Made by a program: the position numbers and the translations under genes. This document shows, in pieces, positions 9,175-16,572 of a stretch of 64,000 nucleotides of DNA. Below the pieces are notes generated by a model. That model was not told the origin of the DNA and did no database searches. It saw nothing but the letters and a program-made list of their open reading frames with translations. The stretch comes from Virgifigura sp964551315 (GTDB taxonomy: Bacteria; Pseudomonadota; Alphaproteobacteria; Dongiales; Dongiaceae), in NCBI GenBank assembly GCA_964551315.1, contig CAZKCM010000008.1:30185-94184 (forward strand). The letters are read 5' to 3'. Position 1 is the first letter of the stretch, and each line of letters starts with the position of its first letter.

Positions 9175-10215
9175 ATGGACATGAGGAGCAGACAATCCGC
9201 GCCCTCGATTGAACCACCGATCGAAGCCAAGGTCGCGTTTCTGCGGCGGCCCGAGGCTTATCCGGAGCGCCCGAGCCGAGTGGAGCCCATTGAAACGCAT
9301 ATGTCCTGGGTGTTCCTGACGGACCGGTACGCCTACAAGCTGAAGAAGCCGGTACGCACGGCACATTTCGACTTCCGCGATCTGTCGGCCCGCAGGTTCA
9401 ACTGCCTCGAGGAGGTGCGCCTCAATCGGCCGCTCGCCCCGAAGGTCTATCTCGGCATCGTTCCGCTCACGATCGGCGAGGCCGGAGATCTCCGCCTCGG
9501 CCAGGACGGACTGGTCGTCGAATGGCTGATCAAGATGCGGCGGCTGCCGGCGGAACGGACGCTTGAGCACGCGATCCGGTCGCATGCGGTCGCGGCCGCG
9601 GACATCCGTAAGGTTGCGCAGGTCCTGTGCGCGTTCTACGGCCGGTCGGTACCGCTGAGCATCCACCCGACGCAGTACAGAGTATCGTTCGCCCGCAGGA
9701 TCCGCGAGGCGGAGTCGAACCTGCGCAAGGCAGCCTATGCCCTTCCGGCGTCCATGATCGCCGACGCCGCGCAAGCGGGATCCGCATTCCTGGAACGCCA
9801 CGGGCCGCTGCTGGAGGCGCGCGCCCGCGAGCGACGGATCGTGGAAGCGCATGGCGACCTCCGGCCCGAGCATATCTATCTCGGCCAGGATCCGCTGATC
9901 GTCGACCGTCTCGAGTTCAGTTTCTCGCTTCGGGCACTCGATCCGGTGGATGAACTCGCCTATCTCGCCCTGGAATGCGATCGCCTCGGCGCGCCGCAGA
10001 TCGGGCCCATCCTGTTCGAAACCTATCGGGCGATGACCGACGACGAGCCGGCACCAATTCTAATCGCGTTCTACAAGCTCTTCCGGGCCATGGTGCGCGC
10101 CGTTCTGGCGGCGGCGCATCTCGACGACCCAGGCGTCCGCAACCCGGAGAAATGGCGCGGGCGCGCCATCGACTATCTCCGCGCCGGGCTGCGCGCCGCC
10201 GAGCGGCTGCGGTAG
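9175..10215 (+). CDS. Aminoglycoside-phosphotransferase-like kinase (COG2187 type)
   Basis: The 346-residue protein resembles the uncharacterised kinase family COG2187. It has the N-terminal ETHMSWVFLTDRYAYKLKKP segment, with the KLKK ATP-binding lysine region, and a catalytic-loop-like HGDLRPEHIYL near residue 225, followed by IVDRLEFSFSLRALDPVDELAYLALE. The family is often fused to a P-loop ATPase; that second half is absent here. The substrate is unknown. ATG at 9175 and ATG at 9181 are both possible starts. It is divergent from hpf across a perfect FNR box and convergent with the PRPP synthetase gene (5 bp apart). Related genes often occur among universal stress and anaerobic genes, which matches the context here. 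Confidence 0.75.
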   Translation: MDMRSRQSAPSIEPPIEAKVAFLRRPEAYPERPSRVEPIETHMSWVFLTDRYAYKLKKPVRTAHFDFRDLSARRFNCLEEVRLNRPLAPKVYLGIVPLTIGEAGDLRLGQDGLVVEWLIKMRRLPAERTLEHAIRSHAVAAADIRKVAQVLCAFYGRSVPLSIHPTQYRVSFARRIREAESNLRKAAYALPASMIADAAQAGSAFLERHGPLLEARARERRIVEAHGDLRPEHIYLGQDPLIVDRLEFSFSLRALDPVDELAYLALECDRLGAPQIGPILFETYRAMTDDEPAPILIAFYKLFRAMVRAVLAAAHLDDPGVRNPEKWRGRAIDYLRAGLRAAERLR

Positions 10216-10220
10216 GCGGA

Positions 10221-11219
10221 TCACTCCAGCAGCTCGACGATCGAGCCATCGGAGTGGAGCCGCCGGATCGCCTCAGCGAAGAGCGCAGCGATGTCGACCA
10301 CCGCAAGCCTCTCGCGCGCCTCTTGACTCAAACGGAACGGGGGGATCGAACTGGTGACCGCGATCTCGTCAAAGAGGGGATCGGTCACGACCGCGCTCGC
10401 GTCTCCCGTGAACAGGCCGTGCGATGCGGCGGCATAGACACGGCGGGCGCCGAGCGATCGGCACGCCTTCGCGGCGCGCCGCATGGTCGTTCCCGTGCTG
10501 ATCAGATCGTCGAAGATGACCACCGCCTTGCCCTCGACCTCGCCCACGACCTTCTCGCCGCTAACGACGCCGCCGCTGCGGTACTTTTCCATGAAGGCGG
10601 TGGCGACCGGCCGGCCGGTTTCCGCCTCGAGCGCCTCGCGGAAGCGGTCCGCCCGCTTGACGCCGCCGATGTCCGGCGACATGACGCAGATTGCCTCGCC
10701 GGCCAGCCGGGCGGCGAAATGGCGGGCGAACGGCTTGCGCGCTTCCAGATTGATGGCCGGCCGCCGAAAGGCATTGTCGAAGGCGGCCGGATTGTGGACG
10801 TCCAGAGTGACCAGCCGATCGACCCCCATCGCCTCGAACAGCGTGGCGACATAGCGGATCGTAACCGGGTCCCGCGGCTTGGTCCGCCGGTCCTTGCGGG
10901 CATAGGCCAGATAGGGAACGATCGCCGTTATGCGATCCGCCCCCGCGTCGCGGACGGCGCCAAGGAAGAACAGCAGCCGGCACAGCTTCTCGTCACCGCT
11001 CTGCTGCGCGTCGCCGTGGAGCGATTGCAGCACGAAGACGTCGCGGCCGCGCACGCTGACGAGCGGCCGCGCCTTGTGCTCGGCGTCCTCGAACACGCGC
11101 TCCTCATGCGCGCTCAAAGGCACACCGAGCGCCGCGCTCACCTCCTGACCAAAGGCAGCCGTGGCATCGAGGGCGAAGATCGCAAGATCGCCAGATTCCA
11201 TGCGCGTATCCTGATCCAA
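10221..11219 (-). CDS. prs: Ribose-phosphate pyrophosphokinase (PRPP synthetase)
   Basis: Prs makes PRPP from ribose-5-phosphate and ATP, feeding nucleotide, NAD, histidine and tryptophan synthesis. The 332-residue protein has the expected pieces: the FVLQSLH segment, YLAYARKDRR (flexible loop), VTLDVHNPAAFDNAF and the PRPP-binding loop VVIFDDLISTGTTM. The family is usually about 310-320 residues, and the slight excess sits at the C-terminus. The sequence is diverged from the textbook housekeeping form (for example DVHNPAAFDN in place of the common DLHA-x-QIQGFF region), so it may be an accessory copy. Start at 11219, with 11201 as an alternative. The intergenic region shared with glgA carries an FNR-type box 167 bp away. 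Confidence 0.87.
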   Translation of the reverse strand: MDQDTRMESGDLAIFALDATAAFGQEVSAALGVPLSAHEERVFEDAEHKARPLVSVRGRDVFVLQSLHGDAQQSGDEKLCRLLFFLGAVRDAGADRITAIVPYLAYARKDRRTKPRDPVTIRYVATLFEAMGVDRLVTLDVHNPAAFDNAFRRPAINLEARKPFARHFAARLAGEAICVMSPDIGGVKRADRFREALEAETGRPVATAFMEKYRSGGVVSGEKVVGEVEGKAVVIFDDLISTGTTMRRAAKACRSLGARRVYAAASHGLFTGDASAVVTDPLFDEIAVTSSIPPFRLSQEARERLAVVDIAALFAEAIRRLHSDGSIVELLE

Positions 11220-11379
11220 TGGGCGGGCCTTCGGTCGAGTCGGACCATCTCACGGGCCGGCCGCTCTCCTCATAAGGTTAGGTCCGTCGAATGGCAGTCA
11301 CAAGCTCGCCTCGTCCACGGTGAATGCGCCGATACGGAACAGCCGACACAGAACATCTGCTCGCTTTTTTGGATCTCCG

Positions 11380-11393
11380 TTGACCTGCATCAA
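11380..11393. promoter_or_regulatory. FNR/Anr-type box upstream of glgA
   Basis: TTGACCTGCATCAA differs from TTGAT-N4-ATCAA at one position. Its centre is 70 bp before the glgA ATG and 167 bp before the divergent prs start. The spacing fits a site centred near -41.5 with a leader of about 30 nt for glgA. Confidence 0.68.
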
Positions 11394-11456
11394 AGAAAGG
11401 GCTGTCGGCGAGACGTCATTTACGGATGCTCGTCTCAAAAAGCAGGCAGGGAATCC

Positions 11457-12983
11457 ATGCGCGTTCTCTTTGTCTCCTCCGAGATCTATCCGCTCACCAA
11501 AACCGGGGGATTGGCCGACGTCTCCGCCGCCCTGCCGGCCGCTCTTGCCGAGCTCGGATTCGACATGCGTCTGGTCATGCCGGCCTACCCGCAGGCGATC
11601 GAGCGCGCCGAACGGCTTGGCCGGCCGATACGCCTCGACGGCATTCCCGGAACCGACGAAGCGCGCATCGTTCCGGCACGCACGCCCGATTCGGGCCTGC
11701 CGGTCTGGCTCATCGATTGCCCGGCGCTCTATCGCCGCCTCGGCGGCCCCTACCAGGACGCACAGGGCAGGGACTGGCCGGACAACGCCTTGCGTTTCAC
11801 CGCCCTCGCCCATGCCGCCGCGCGTCTCTCGGACGGAGACGTCGATCCCGGCTGGCGGGCCGAAGTGGTGCACGCGAACGACTGGCAGACCGGCCTGGTG
11901 CCGCTTCTCTTGATGCAACGGGGCGCGCGGCGGCCGGCGACGCTGTTCACGATCCACAACATGGCCTTCCAGGGCATCTTCGGCGCCGGGCTGCTTCCGA
12001 AGCTGGGCGTGCCGATGGACAGCTTCTCGACCGACGGCATCGAGTTCTACGGCAAGATGTCGTTCCTCAAGGCGGGGCTGCGCTATTCCGACCACCTGAC
12101 GACGGTCAGCCCGACCTATGCGCGGGAGATCCTCACGCCGGAATTCGGATACGGCCTGGAAGGGCTGCTCCAGAGCCGTGGCAAACACATCACCGGCATC
12201 TTGAACGGGGCGGACTACGCGGTGTGGGACCCGGTGCACGATCCGCATCTGCCGTGCCAATATTCCGCCCAGGACATGGCGGGGAAGCGGGTGTGCAAGG
12301 CTCGCTTGCAGGCTGAGCTCGGATTAGCGGTGGCTGCGGATGCTCCGATCCTCGCGTTTCTCAGCCGCATCACCCACCAGAAGATGGCCGACCTCGTCCT
12401 CGATGCGCTGCCGGCCCTTCTTGCAACGGGGGCGCAATTCGTGCTGCTTGGCGACGGCGAGCCGGAGCTCGAGCGGCGGTTCGACGAGCTGGGTATGGCA
12501 TATCCCGATCAGGTTGCGGTGCGGGTCGGCTATGAGGAGGCCCTGGCGCATCGGGTTCAGGCGGGCGCCGATCTGCTCCTGCACCCATCCCGCTTCGAGC
12601 CTTGCGGGCTCGTCCCGATCTACGCCCTCAGATACGGCACGCTACCGCTCGTCCGGTCCACGGGCGGCCTCGCCGACATCGTGACCGACGCCACGCCGCA
12701 GGCAATCCAGACCGGACGCGCAACCGGCTTCACCTTTTCCGGTCTTTCGACCACCGATCTTGTCGAGGCGGTCCACCGTGCCCTCGACATGTTCCGGCAA
12801 CCGGTGGCTTGGCGAAAACTGCAGCGAACCGCCATGGTTCAGGACTTCGGCTGGGCGAAGCCGGCGATCGAATACCGCCGTCTCTATCACGAGCTGTGCG
12901 GACGCCCGATCCCGGCAGAAGCGCTGCCGAGTCCGGATCCTGCGATCGCAGCCCAGATAAACGGCACGATCGGCGCCGGCTAA
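11457..12983 (+). CDS. glgA: Glycogen synthase (ADP-glucose, GT5)
   Basis: GlgA extends alpha-1,4-glucan chains from ADP-glucose. The 508-residue protein begins MRVLFVSSEIYPLTKTGGLADV, holding the diagnostic K15-T-G-G-L ADP-glucose motif. It contains HANDWQTGL, TIHNMAFQG and NGADYAVWDP. The C-terminal GT-B half has HPSRFEPCGL and STGGLADIVTDA, and length is normal for GlgA. The long upstream open frame is not part of the gene: the conserved N-terminus fixes ATG at 11457. No glgB, glgC or glgP is in the window, so it acts with genes elsewhere. The FNR-type box 70 bp upstream suggests carbon storage when oxygen falls. It is followed closely by an EEP hydrolase gene. Confidence 0.93.
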   Translation: MRVLFVSSEIYPLTKTGGLADVSAALPAALAELGFDMRLVMPAYPQAIERAERLGRPIRLDGIPGTDEARIVPARTPDSGLPVWLIDCPALYRRLGGPYQDAQGRDWPDNALRFTALAHAAARLSDGDVDPGWRAEVVHANDWQTGLVPLLLMQRGARRPATLFTIHNMAFQGIFGAGLLPKLGVPMDSFSTDGIEFYGKMSFLKAGLRYSDHLTTVSPTYAREILTPEFGYGLEGLLQSRGKHITGILNGADYAVWDPVHDPHLPCQYSAQDMAGKRVCKARLQAELGLAVAADAPILAFLSRITHQKMADLVLDALPALLATGAQFVLLGDGEPELERRFDELGMAYPDQVAVRVGYEEALAHRVQAGADLLLHPSRFEPCGLVPIYALRYGTLPLVRSTGGLADIVTDATPQAIQTGRATGFTFSGLSTTDLVEAVHRALDMFRQPVAWRKLQRTAMVQDFGWAKPAIEYRRLYHELCGRPIPAEALPSPDPAIAAQINGTIGAG

Positions 12984-12988
12984 GCCCG

Positions 12989-13987
12989 ATGCCCCTGCCC
13001 GTCCGCCTTGCCACCTTCAACCTGGAGAACCTTGGCGGACGGCCAAGAGAGGCGCCTGCCCTTGCCGAGCGCATCCGTGCGCTGCAGCCGGTCCTGGTCG
13101 GGCTCCGGGCCGACGTTCTGTGCCTGCAGGAGGTGAATGCCGAGGACTCGGGCCATCGCGGGCCGCGACACTTCGCCGCCCTTGACGCGCTGCTGGCGGG
13201 CACGCCGTATCGGACCTACGACCGGATCTGGACGCGAGATCGGCACGGTCGAGGCGCCCTCGACATCCACAACCTCATCATCCTGAGCCGCTTTCCGGTC
13301 CTCGAATCGCGCCAGATCCGGCAGGACCTGGTCTCGCCGCCGCTCTATCGTCCGGTCACGGCCCAACCAAGGCCAGCCGCACCCGAAGCCGTCGGCTGGG
13401 ATCGGCCGGCGCTTTATGCGGCGCTCGACCTCGGCGCAGGCCGGCGCCTGCACGTCCTCAACCTGCACCTGAAGGCGCCGCTCGCCGCCTTCCTGCCCGG
13501 CGGGAAGGAGGATCCGCTCACCTGGAGGACCGTACGCGGCTGGGCCGAAGGCTTCTTTCTCGCTTCGGTCAAGCGGGCAGGCCAGGCGCTGGAGGTCCGG
13601 CTGTTCGTGGACCGGCTGTTTGACGCCGATCCAGATGCGTTGATCGCCGTCGCCGGCGATCTCAACGCGAGCGCGCACGAGGTGCCGACCCGGATCCTGT
13701 GCGGGGACCCCAGCGACACGGGCAATGCGAACCTGGTCGGACGAAGCCTGGCACCCGCCGAGGCGCTGTCCGGCGAGGCGCCCTACTCCGTCATCCATGG
13801 CGGCCGAAGAGTGATGCTGGATCATATCCTCGTCTCGCGGCCCCTGCTTCGCGCGTGCCGCGCGGTGCGCATCGAGAACGCCGCCCTTCAGGACGAAGCA
13901 CCATCAGGGGCGCCAGCTCGCCCGACCGTCGGCTCCCATCATGCGGCCGTCGCCGCAGAGTTCTTCATTCCGGACGGCCGCCCTTGA
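12989..13987 (+). CDS. Endonuclease/exonuclease/phosphatase-family hydrolase
   Basis: The 332-residue cytoplasmic protein carries the EEP (DNase I-like) motifs in order: RLATFNLENLG, LCLQEVN, IILSRFPV, LHVLNLHLKAP, VAGDLNA, MLDHILVS and the final SHHAAVAAEF. These supply the metal-binding Glu, Asp, Asn and catalytic His residues of the fold, so it should be an active phosphodiesterase or phosphatase. The substrate (nucleic acid, phospholipid or phosphosugar) cannot be told. No signal peptide is evident. It begins 5 bp after the glgA stop, so the pair is likely cotranscribed under the same FNR-type box. A link to glycogen metabolism is not established. Confidence 0.82.
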   Translation: MPLPVRLATFNLENLGGRPREAPALAERIRALQPVLVGLRADVLCLQEVNAEDSGHRGPRHFAALDALLAGTPYRTYDRIWTRDRHGRGALDIHNLIILSRFPVLESRQIRQDLVSPPLYRPVTAQPRPAAPEAVGWDRPALYAALDLGAGRRLHVLNLHLKAPLAAFLPGGKEDPLTWRTVRGWAEGFFLASVKRAGQALEVRLFVDRLFDADPDALIAVAGDLNASAHEVPTRILCGDPSDTGNANLVGRSLAPAEALSGEAPYSVIHGGRRVMLDHILVSRPLLRACRAVRIENAALQDEAPSGAPARPTVGSHHAAVAAEFFIPDGRP

Positions 13988-13997
13988 GGCAGGTCAA
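13984..13997. promoter_or_regulatory. Weak FNR/Dnr-like box upstream of usp
   Basis: TTGAGGCAGGTCAA deviates from TTGAT-N4-ATCAA at two positions but keeps the TTGA/TCAA cores and the 4-bp spacer. Its centre is 70 bp before the usp start at 14061, the same distance as at glgA. It overlaps the end of the preceding gene. Considered probable only because of position and company. Confidence 0.45.
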
Positions 13998-14060
13998 AGC
14001 ACGCAACCCAGAAGGATGCGATTTTGTTTCTCTGAATGTCTCACTCGGAGCGAGGCAGCA

Positions 14061-14903
14061 ATGATGCCCTACAAGGATATCCTGGTTCTTCTCGACGACT
14101 CGAAGTCTTGCGCCGACCGAATCGGATTCGCCGTCGATCTGGCGAAGGCCCACGAGGCTCACCTGACCGGTCTCTATGTGATCCCGAGTCCGGAGGTGCC
14201 CGGCATGGTGCTGAGCCTGATCCCTGATGAGATCCTGGCCGAGCGGCGACGGCTGGGGGAGGCGCGCGCCGAAGAGGTTGTCGATCGGTTCCGGGCGGCG
14301 GCAGAGCGCGAGGGCGTGTCTTTCGAGAGCCGAGTCGAACGATCGGCGCCATCGGACGCCGCCTCCGTCGTCGCCCTGCATGCCCGGTACGCCGATCTGG
14401 CGGTGCTCGGGCAGCAGAATCCGTCGGATCCGGATGCCCCGTCGATTCCGCCGGAGGATGTCCTGCTTACCTCCGGCCGACCGGCGCTGATCGTGCCGTA
14501 TATCGGTCTGCTGTCGACGCCCGGCTCGCGCCTGATGATCGCCTGGGACGCCGGCCGCGAGGCGACCCGCGCCGTACATGACGCGCTGCCGTTCCTCGTG
14601 CGTGCGGAGTCGGTCCATATCCTCTGCGTCAACCCGAAGAGCAGTGCGAGCGGCCACGGTCCCGAACCCGGCGCGGACATAGCCCGACACCTGGCACGCC
14701 ACAGCGTGCGCGCCGAGGTCGAGCAGATGCATGTCCCGGACCTTTCGACGGGAGACGCCATTCTGGCGCGTCTCGCCGACCTGTCGATCGACCTCCTGGT
14801 CACCGGCGCCTACGGCCACAGCCGCATGCGCGAGCTGATCCTCGGCGGGGTGACCCGGCAGCTGCTGAAGTCCATGACCGTTCCGGTTTTCATGTCCCAC
14901 TGA
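14061..14903 (+). CDS. Tandem-domain universal stress protein
   Basis: The 280-residue protein has two Usp domains (about 1-145 and 150-280). The second ends with the classic nucleotide-binding loop GAYGHSRMRELILGG, the G-x2-G-x9-G-G pattern. It is clearly paralogous to the gene at 35209: both share the AHEAHLTGLYVI and EATRAVHDALPFL/LPLL stretches. ATG at 14061 or 14064 are equivalent starts; the sequence GGAGCGAGGCAG lies just upstream. The function is stress survival by an unknown mechanism, as for most of the family. A weak FNR-like box lies 70 bp upstream. Confidence 0.88.
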   Translation: MMPYKDILVLLDDSKSCADRIGFAVDLAKAHEAHLTGLYVIPSPEVPGMVLSLIPDEILAERRRLGEARAEEVVDRFRAAAEREGVSFESRVERSAPSDAASVVALHARYADLAVLGQQNPSDPDAPSIPPEDVLLTSGRPALIVPYIGLLSTPGSRLMIAWDAGREATRAVHDALPFLVRAESVHILCVNPKSSASGHGPEPGADIARHLARHSVRAEVEQMHVPDLSTGDAILARLADLSIDLLVTGAYGHSRMRELILGGVTRQLLKSMTVPVFMSH

Positions 14904-15274
14904 CGCCGGTGGCATCCGCAACGGACGACGAAGGTCGCACGGAGAAGGCATCCGGACAGACAGCGATTTTGGCGAGGCGCAGGTTTCGACCCGGCCGCAC
15001 GCCGTGCGGTCTGGCACCGATCAGGCCCGGCGCGGATGGCTCGAGGCGAATGACGTCCTGAATATGGATACGCGCCGGTGCTATGGCCGTTGTGTCATCC
15101 GACTCGACCGGCGCGCTGCGCGGCGCCGGTCGGGCGCGGATCCGGAGATCCGGAAAAATTGCTGAAAAGATGATCCACATCAAGGCAGAGCGGCCGGCCG
15201 GTGCTTAAACGATCCTCGAAGGTGATCGAAGCCGGTCACCGGTGAGAACCGGGCAGGAGAGGCGAGGATCTGCA
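14904..15274. other. Intergenic region with one FNR-type box
   Basis: This 371-bp stretch has no convincing gene. A minus-strand frame covering 14890-15183 lacks a ribosome site, overlaps the box and has no recognisable sequence. The useful element is the FNR-type box at 15170-15183 serving the following small gene. An AG-rich Shine-Dalgarno sequence precedes the ATG at 15275. Confidence 0.6.
15170..15183. promoter_or_regulatory. FNR/Anr-type box upstream of hypothetical gene
   Basis: ATGATCCACATCAA matches TTGAT-N4-ATCAA except for the first base. The centre lies about 98 bp upstream of the ATG at 15275, similar to the nosR and hpf spacing. Confidence 0.65.
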
Positions 15275-15661
15275 ATGACGGCCGTGGTTATTCCCTTCGA
15301 CCGATCCCCCTTCACGCCGGAGGACGAGGCGCTTATGGCCGCGGTCTCGACGCAGCTCGCGCGATTCGGGCTCGTGGTCGAGCGCAATAAGGGACGGGGC
15401 TTCGACGGCTATCGCATTCGGCCGAGCCATACGCTTCTGGCCCGGTGGGTGGTCCTCCGATTCCGGAATGGGCAGTACCAACTGCGGGACAGCATCTTGA
15501 GCGTGCTGGCAAAGGGACCCACGCTGGAATCCGTCATATTTCCAGGATGGCGGATGCTGCGGACCCGGGAAAACACCGCCACGACGCACCGCGGGCGTGT
15601 GCGGCGGCTGTCGATGGCCGACGGCCGGACCCGACGACAGGATGGCGCCGGAAGCTGTTGA
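15275..15661 (+). CDS. Hypothetical protein, 128 aa, putative FNR-regulon member
   Basis: The protein is not recognised. It is 128 residues, soluble, with no signal peptide or membrane segment. The N-terminal two-thirds looks folded: an acidic helix (TPEDEALMAAVSTQLARFG), a central segment reading RGFDGYRIRPSHTLLARWVVL, then RDSILSVLAKGPTLESVIFPGW. The last 35 residues are basic and low in hydrophobics, and probably disordered. ATG at 15275 is chosen because GGAGAGGCGAGG lies upstream; the frame is open from 15242. It stands alone between usp and hsp20, with an FNR-type box 98 bp before the start, which supports it as a real gene. Confidence 0.65.
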   Translation: MTAVVIPFDRSPFTPEDEALMAAVSTQLARFGLVVERNKGRGFDGYRIRPSHTLLARWVVLRFRNGQYQLRDSILSVLAKGPTLESVIFPGWRMLRTRENTATTHRGRVRRLSMADGRTRRQDGAGSC

Positions 15662-15862
15662 TCTGAACGAGCGGGCCCGGAATGCGGAGACCAAAGGCGG
15701 GGTCAGGCATTCACGCTCGCACGTGTCGGAGTCCGGCAAACGGCCACAACAGAGAAGATTGCCGGCACAGGAACCTCAGCGGACTGCTTCGAGCCGCCCG
15801 AGCCGATCCGGATTGCGCTCACTTGCGACGCCGGCGTTGAAACGGGTTGGAACCGAAACGAA

Positions 15863-15893
15863 GCCGCCCCCCGGAAAGCCTCCGGAGGGCGGC
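15863..15893 (-). terminator. Hairpin terminator after hsp20
   Basis: An inverted repeat GCCGCCC...GGGCGGC, with an inner CCGG/CCGG stem and a 7-nt loop, sits 14 bp beyond the hsp20 stop. On the minus strand it is followed by the T-rich tract TTCGTTTCGGTT, fitting a factor-independent terminator. Confidence 0.65.
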
Positions 15894-15906
15894 CCTGGCG
15901 CATCGA

Positions 15907-16392
15907 TCAAGCCGCTTTCCGGCTGGTCTTGATCGCGATCTTTCTTTCGGCCTTTTTCGCCTCAGGGCTCTTCGGCAGGCTCAGCCTGAGCACGCCCTTG
16001 TCGTAGCTAGCCTCGACCTTGTCCTCCTGGACCTCGAAGGGCAGGGGGATGGCACGGTAGAAGGCCCCATAGGTCCTCTCGGCGATGTGGTAGTCCTTCT
16101 TCTTTTCCTCCTTCTCCGTTCTCTTCTCGCCCTTGATCGTCAGCACGCCGTCGGCGAGCGTGCAATCGATGTCTTTCTCGTCGACACCGGGCAGCTCGAC
16201 AGTGACGTTGAGCCCGTCCTTGTCTTCTTCGACATTGACGCGGGGCGTCCAGCCGTCAATCCGTACCGGCGCCGGAACAGCGTTCGTCAAGTCACGCGCA
16301 AAGGTATCGAACATCCGATCCATCTCACGGCGCAGCGCGACGAAGGGGTCCTCGTCACGGCGATGAAAGGGAAGCAACGATCCGAATCTCAT
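15907..16392 (-). CDS. Small heat-shock protein, Hsp20/alpha-crystallin
   Basis: This 161-residue ATP-independent chaperone has a short N-terminal arm (MRFGSLLPFHRRDEDPF) and an alpha-crystallin domain from about residue 50 to 145. Family marks are WTPRVNVEEDKDGLNVTVELPGV, ADGVLTIKGEKR and GVLRLSLPK, and the lysine-rich tail is normal. ATG at 16392 is supported by GGAGGACAGCC just before it and by the family N-terminus. Its leader contains an 18-bp tandem duplication, and an FNR-type box lies 80 bp upstream. It therefore looks oxygen-regulated rather than purely heat-regulated. It differs in sequence class from the second Hsp20 at 31895. Confidence 0.93.
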   Translation of the reverse strand: MRFGSLLPFHRRDEDPFVALRREMDRMFDTFARDLTNAVPAPVRIDGWTPRVNVEEDKDGLNVTVELPGVDEKDIDCTLADGVLTIKGEKRTEKEEKKKDYHIAERTYGAFYRAIPLPFEVQEDKVEASYDKGVLRLSLPKSPEAKKAERKIAIKTSRKAA

Positions 16393-16403
16393 GGCTGTCC
16401 TCC

Positions 16404-16439
16404 TTGTTGAAGCGCCCCACCTTGTTGAAGCGCCCCACC
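16404..16439 (-). repeat. 18-bp tandem duplication in hsp20 leader
   Basis: The unit TTGTTGAAGCGCCCCACC occurs twice in perfect tandem (16404-16421, 16422-16439). It lies between the FNR-type box and the hsp20 ribosome site. In the transcript the units read GGTGGGGCGCTTCAACAA and directly precede the GGAGGACAGCC region. Confidence 0.9.
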
Positions 16440-16464
16440 TTCCTCCGGACCGTCGCCATCCGCT

Positions 16465-16478
16465 TTGATGCAAATCAG
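16465..16478. promoter_or_regulatory. FNR/Anr-type box upstream of hsp20
   Basis: TTGATGCAAATCAG has one mismatch (last base) to TTGAT-N4-ATCAA. Its centre is 80 bp before the hsp20 ATG at 16392. Confidence 0.65.
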
Positions 16479-16572
16479 AATTCGAGGACGATGGAGGCAC
16501 CGCCGGGGGATTCGACGGTCACCGATCGATCCCGAAGCGGGGCGACAAGGCCGCGGACGCTCCCACCTTCGT

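Noticed and set aside
14890..15183. A 97-codon minus-strand frame after usp
   Set aside because: It has no ribosome site or recognisable sequence, and its start overlaps the FNR-type box.
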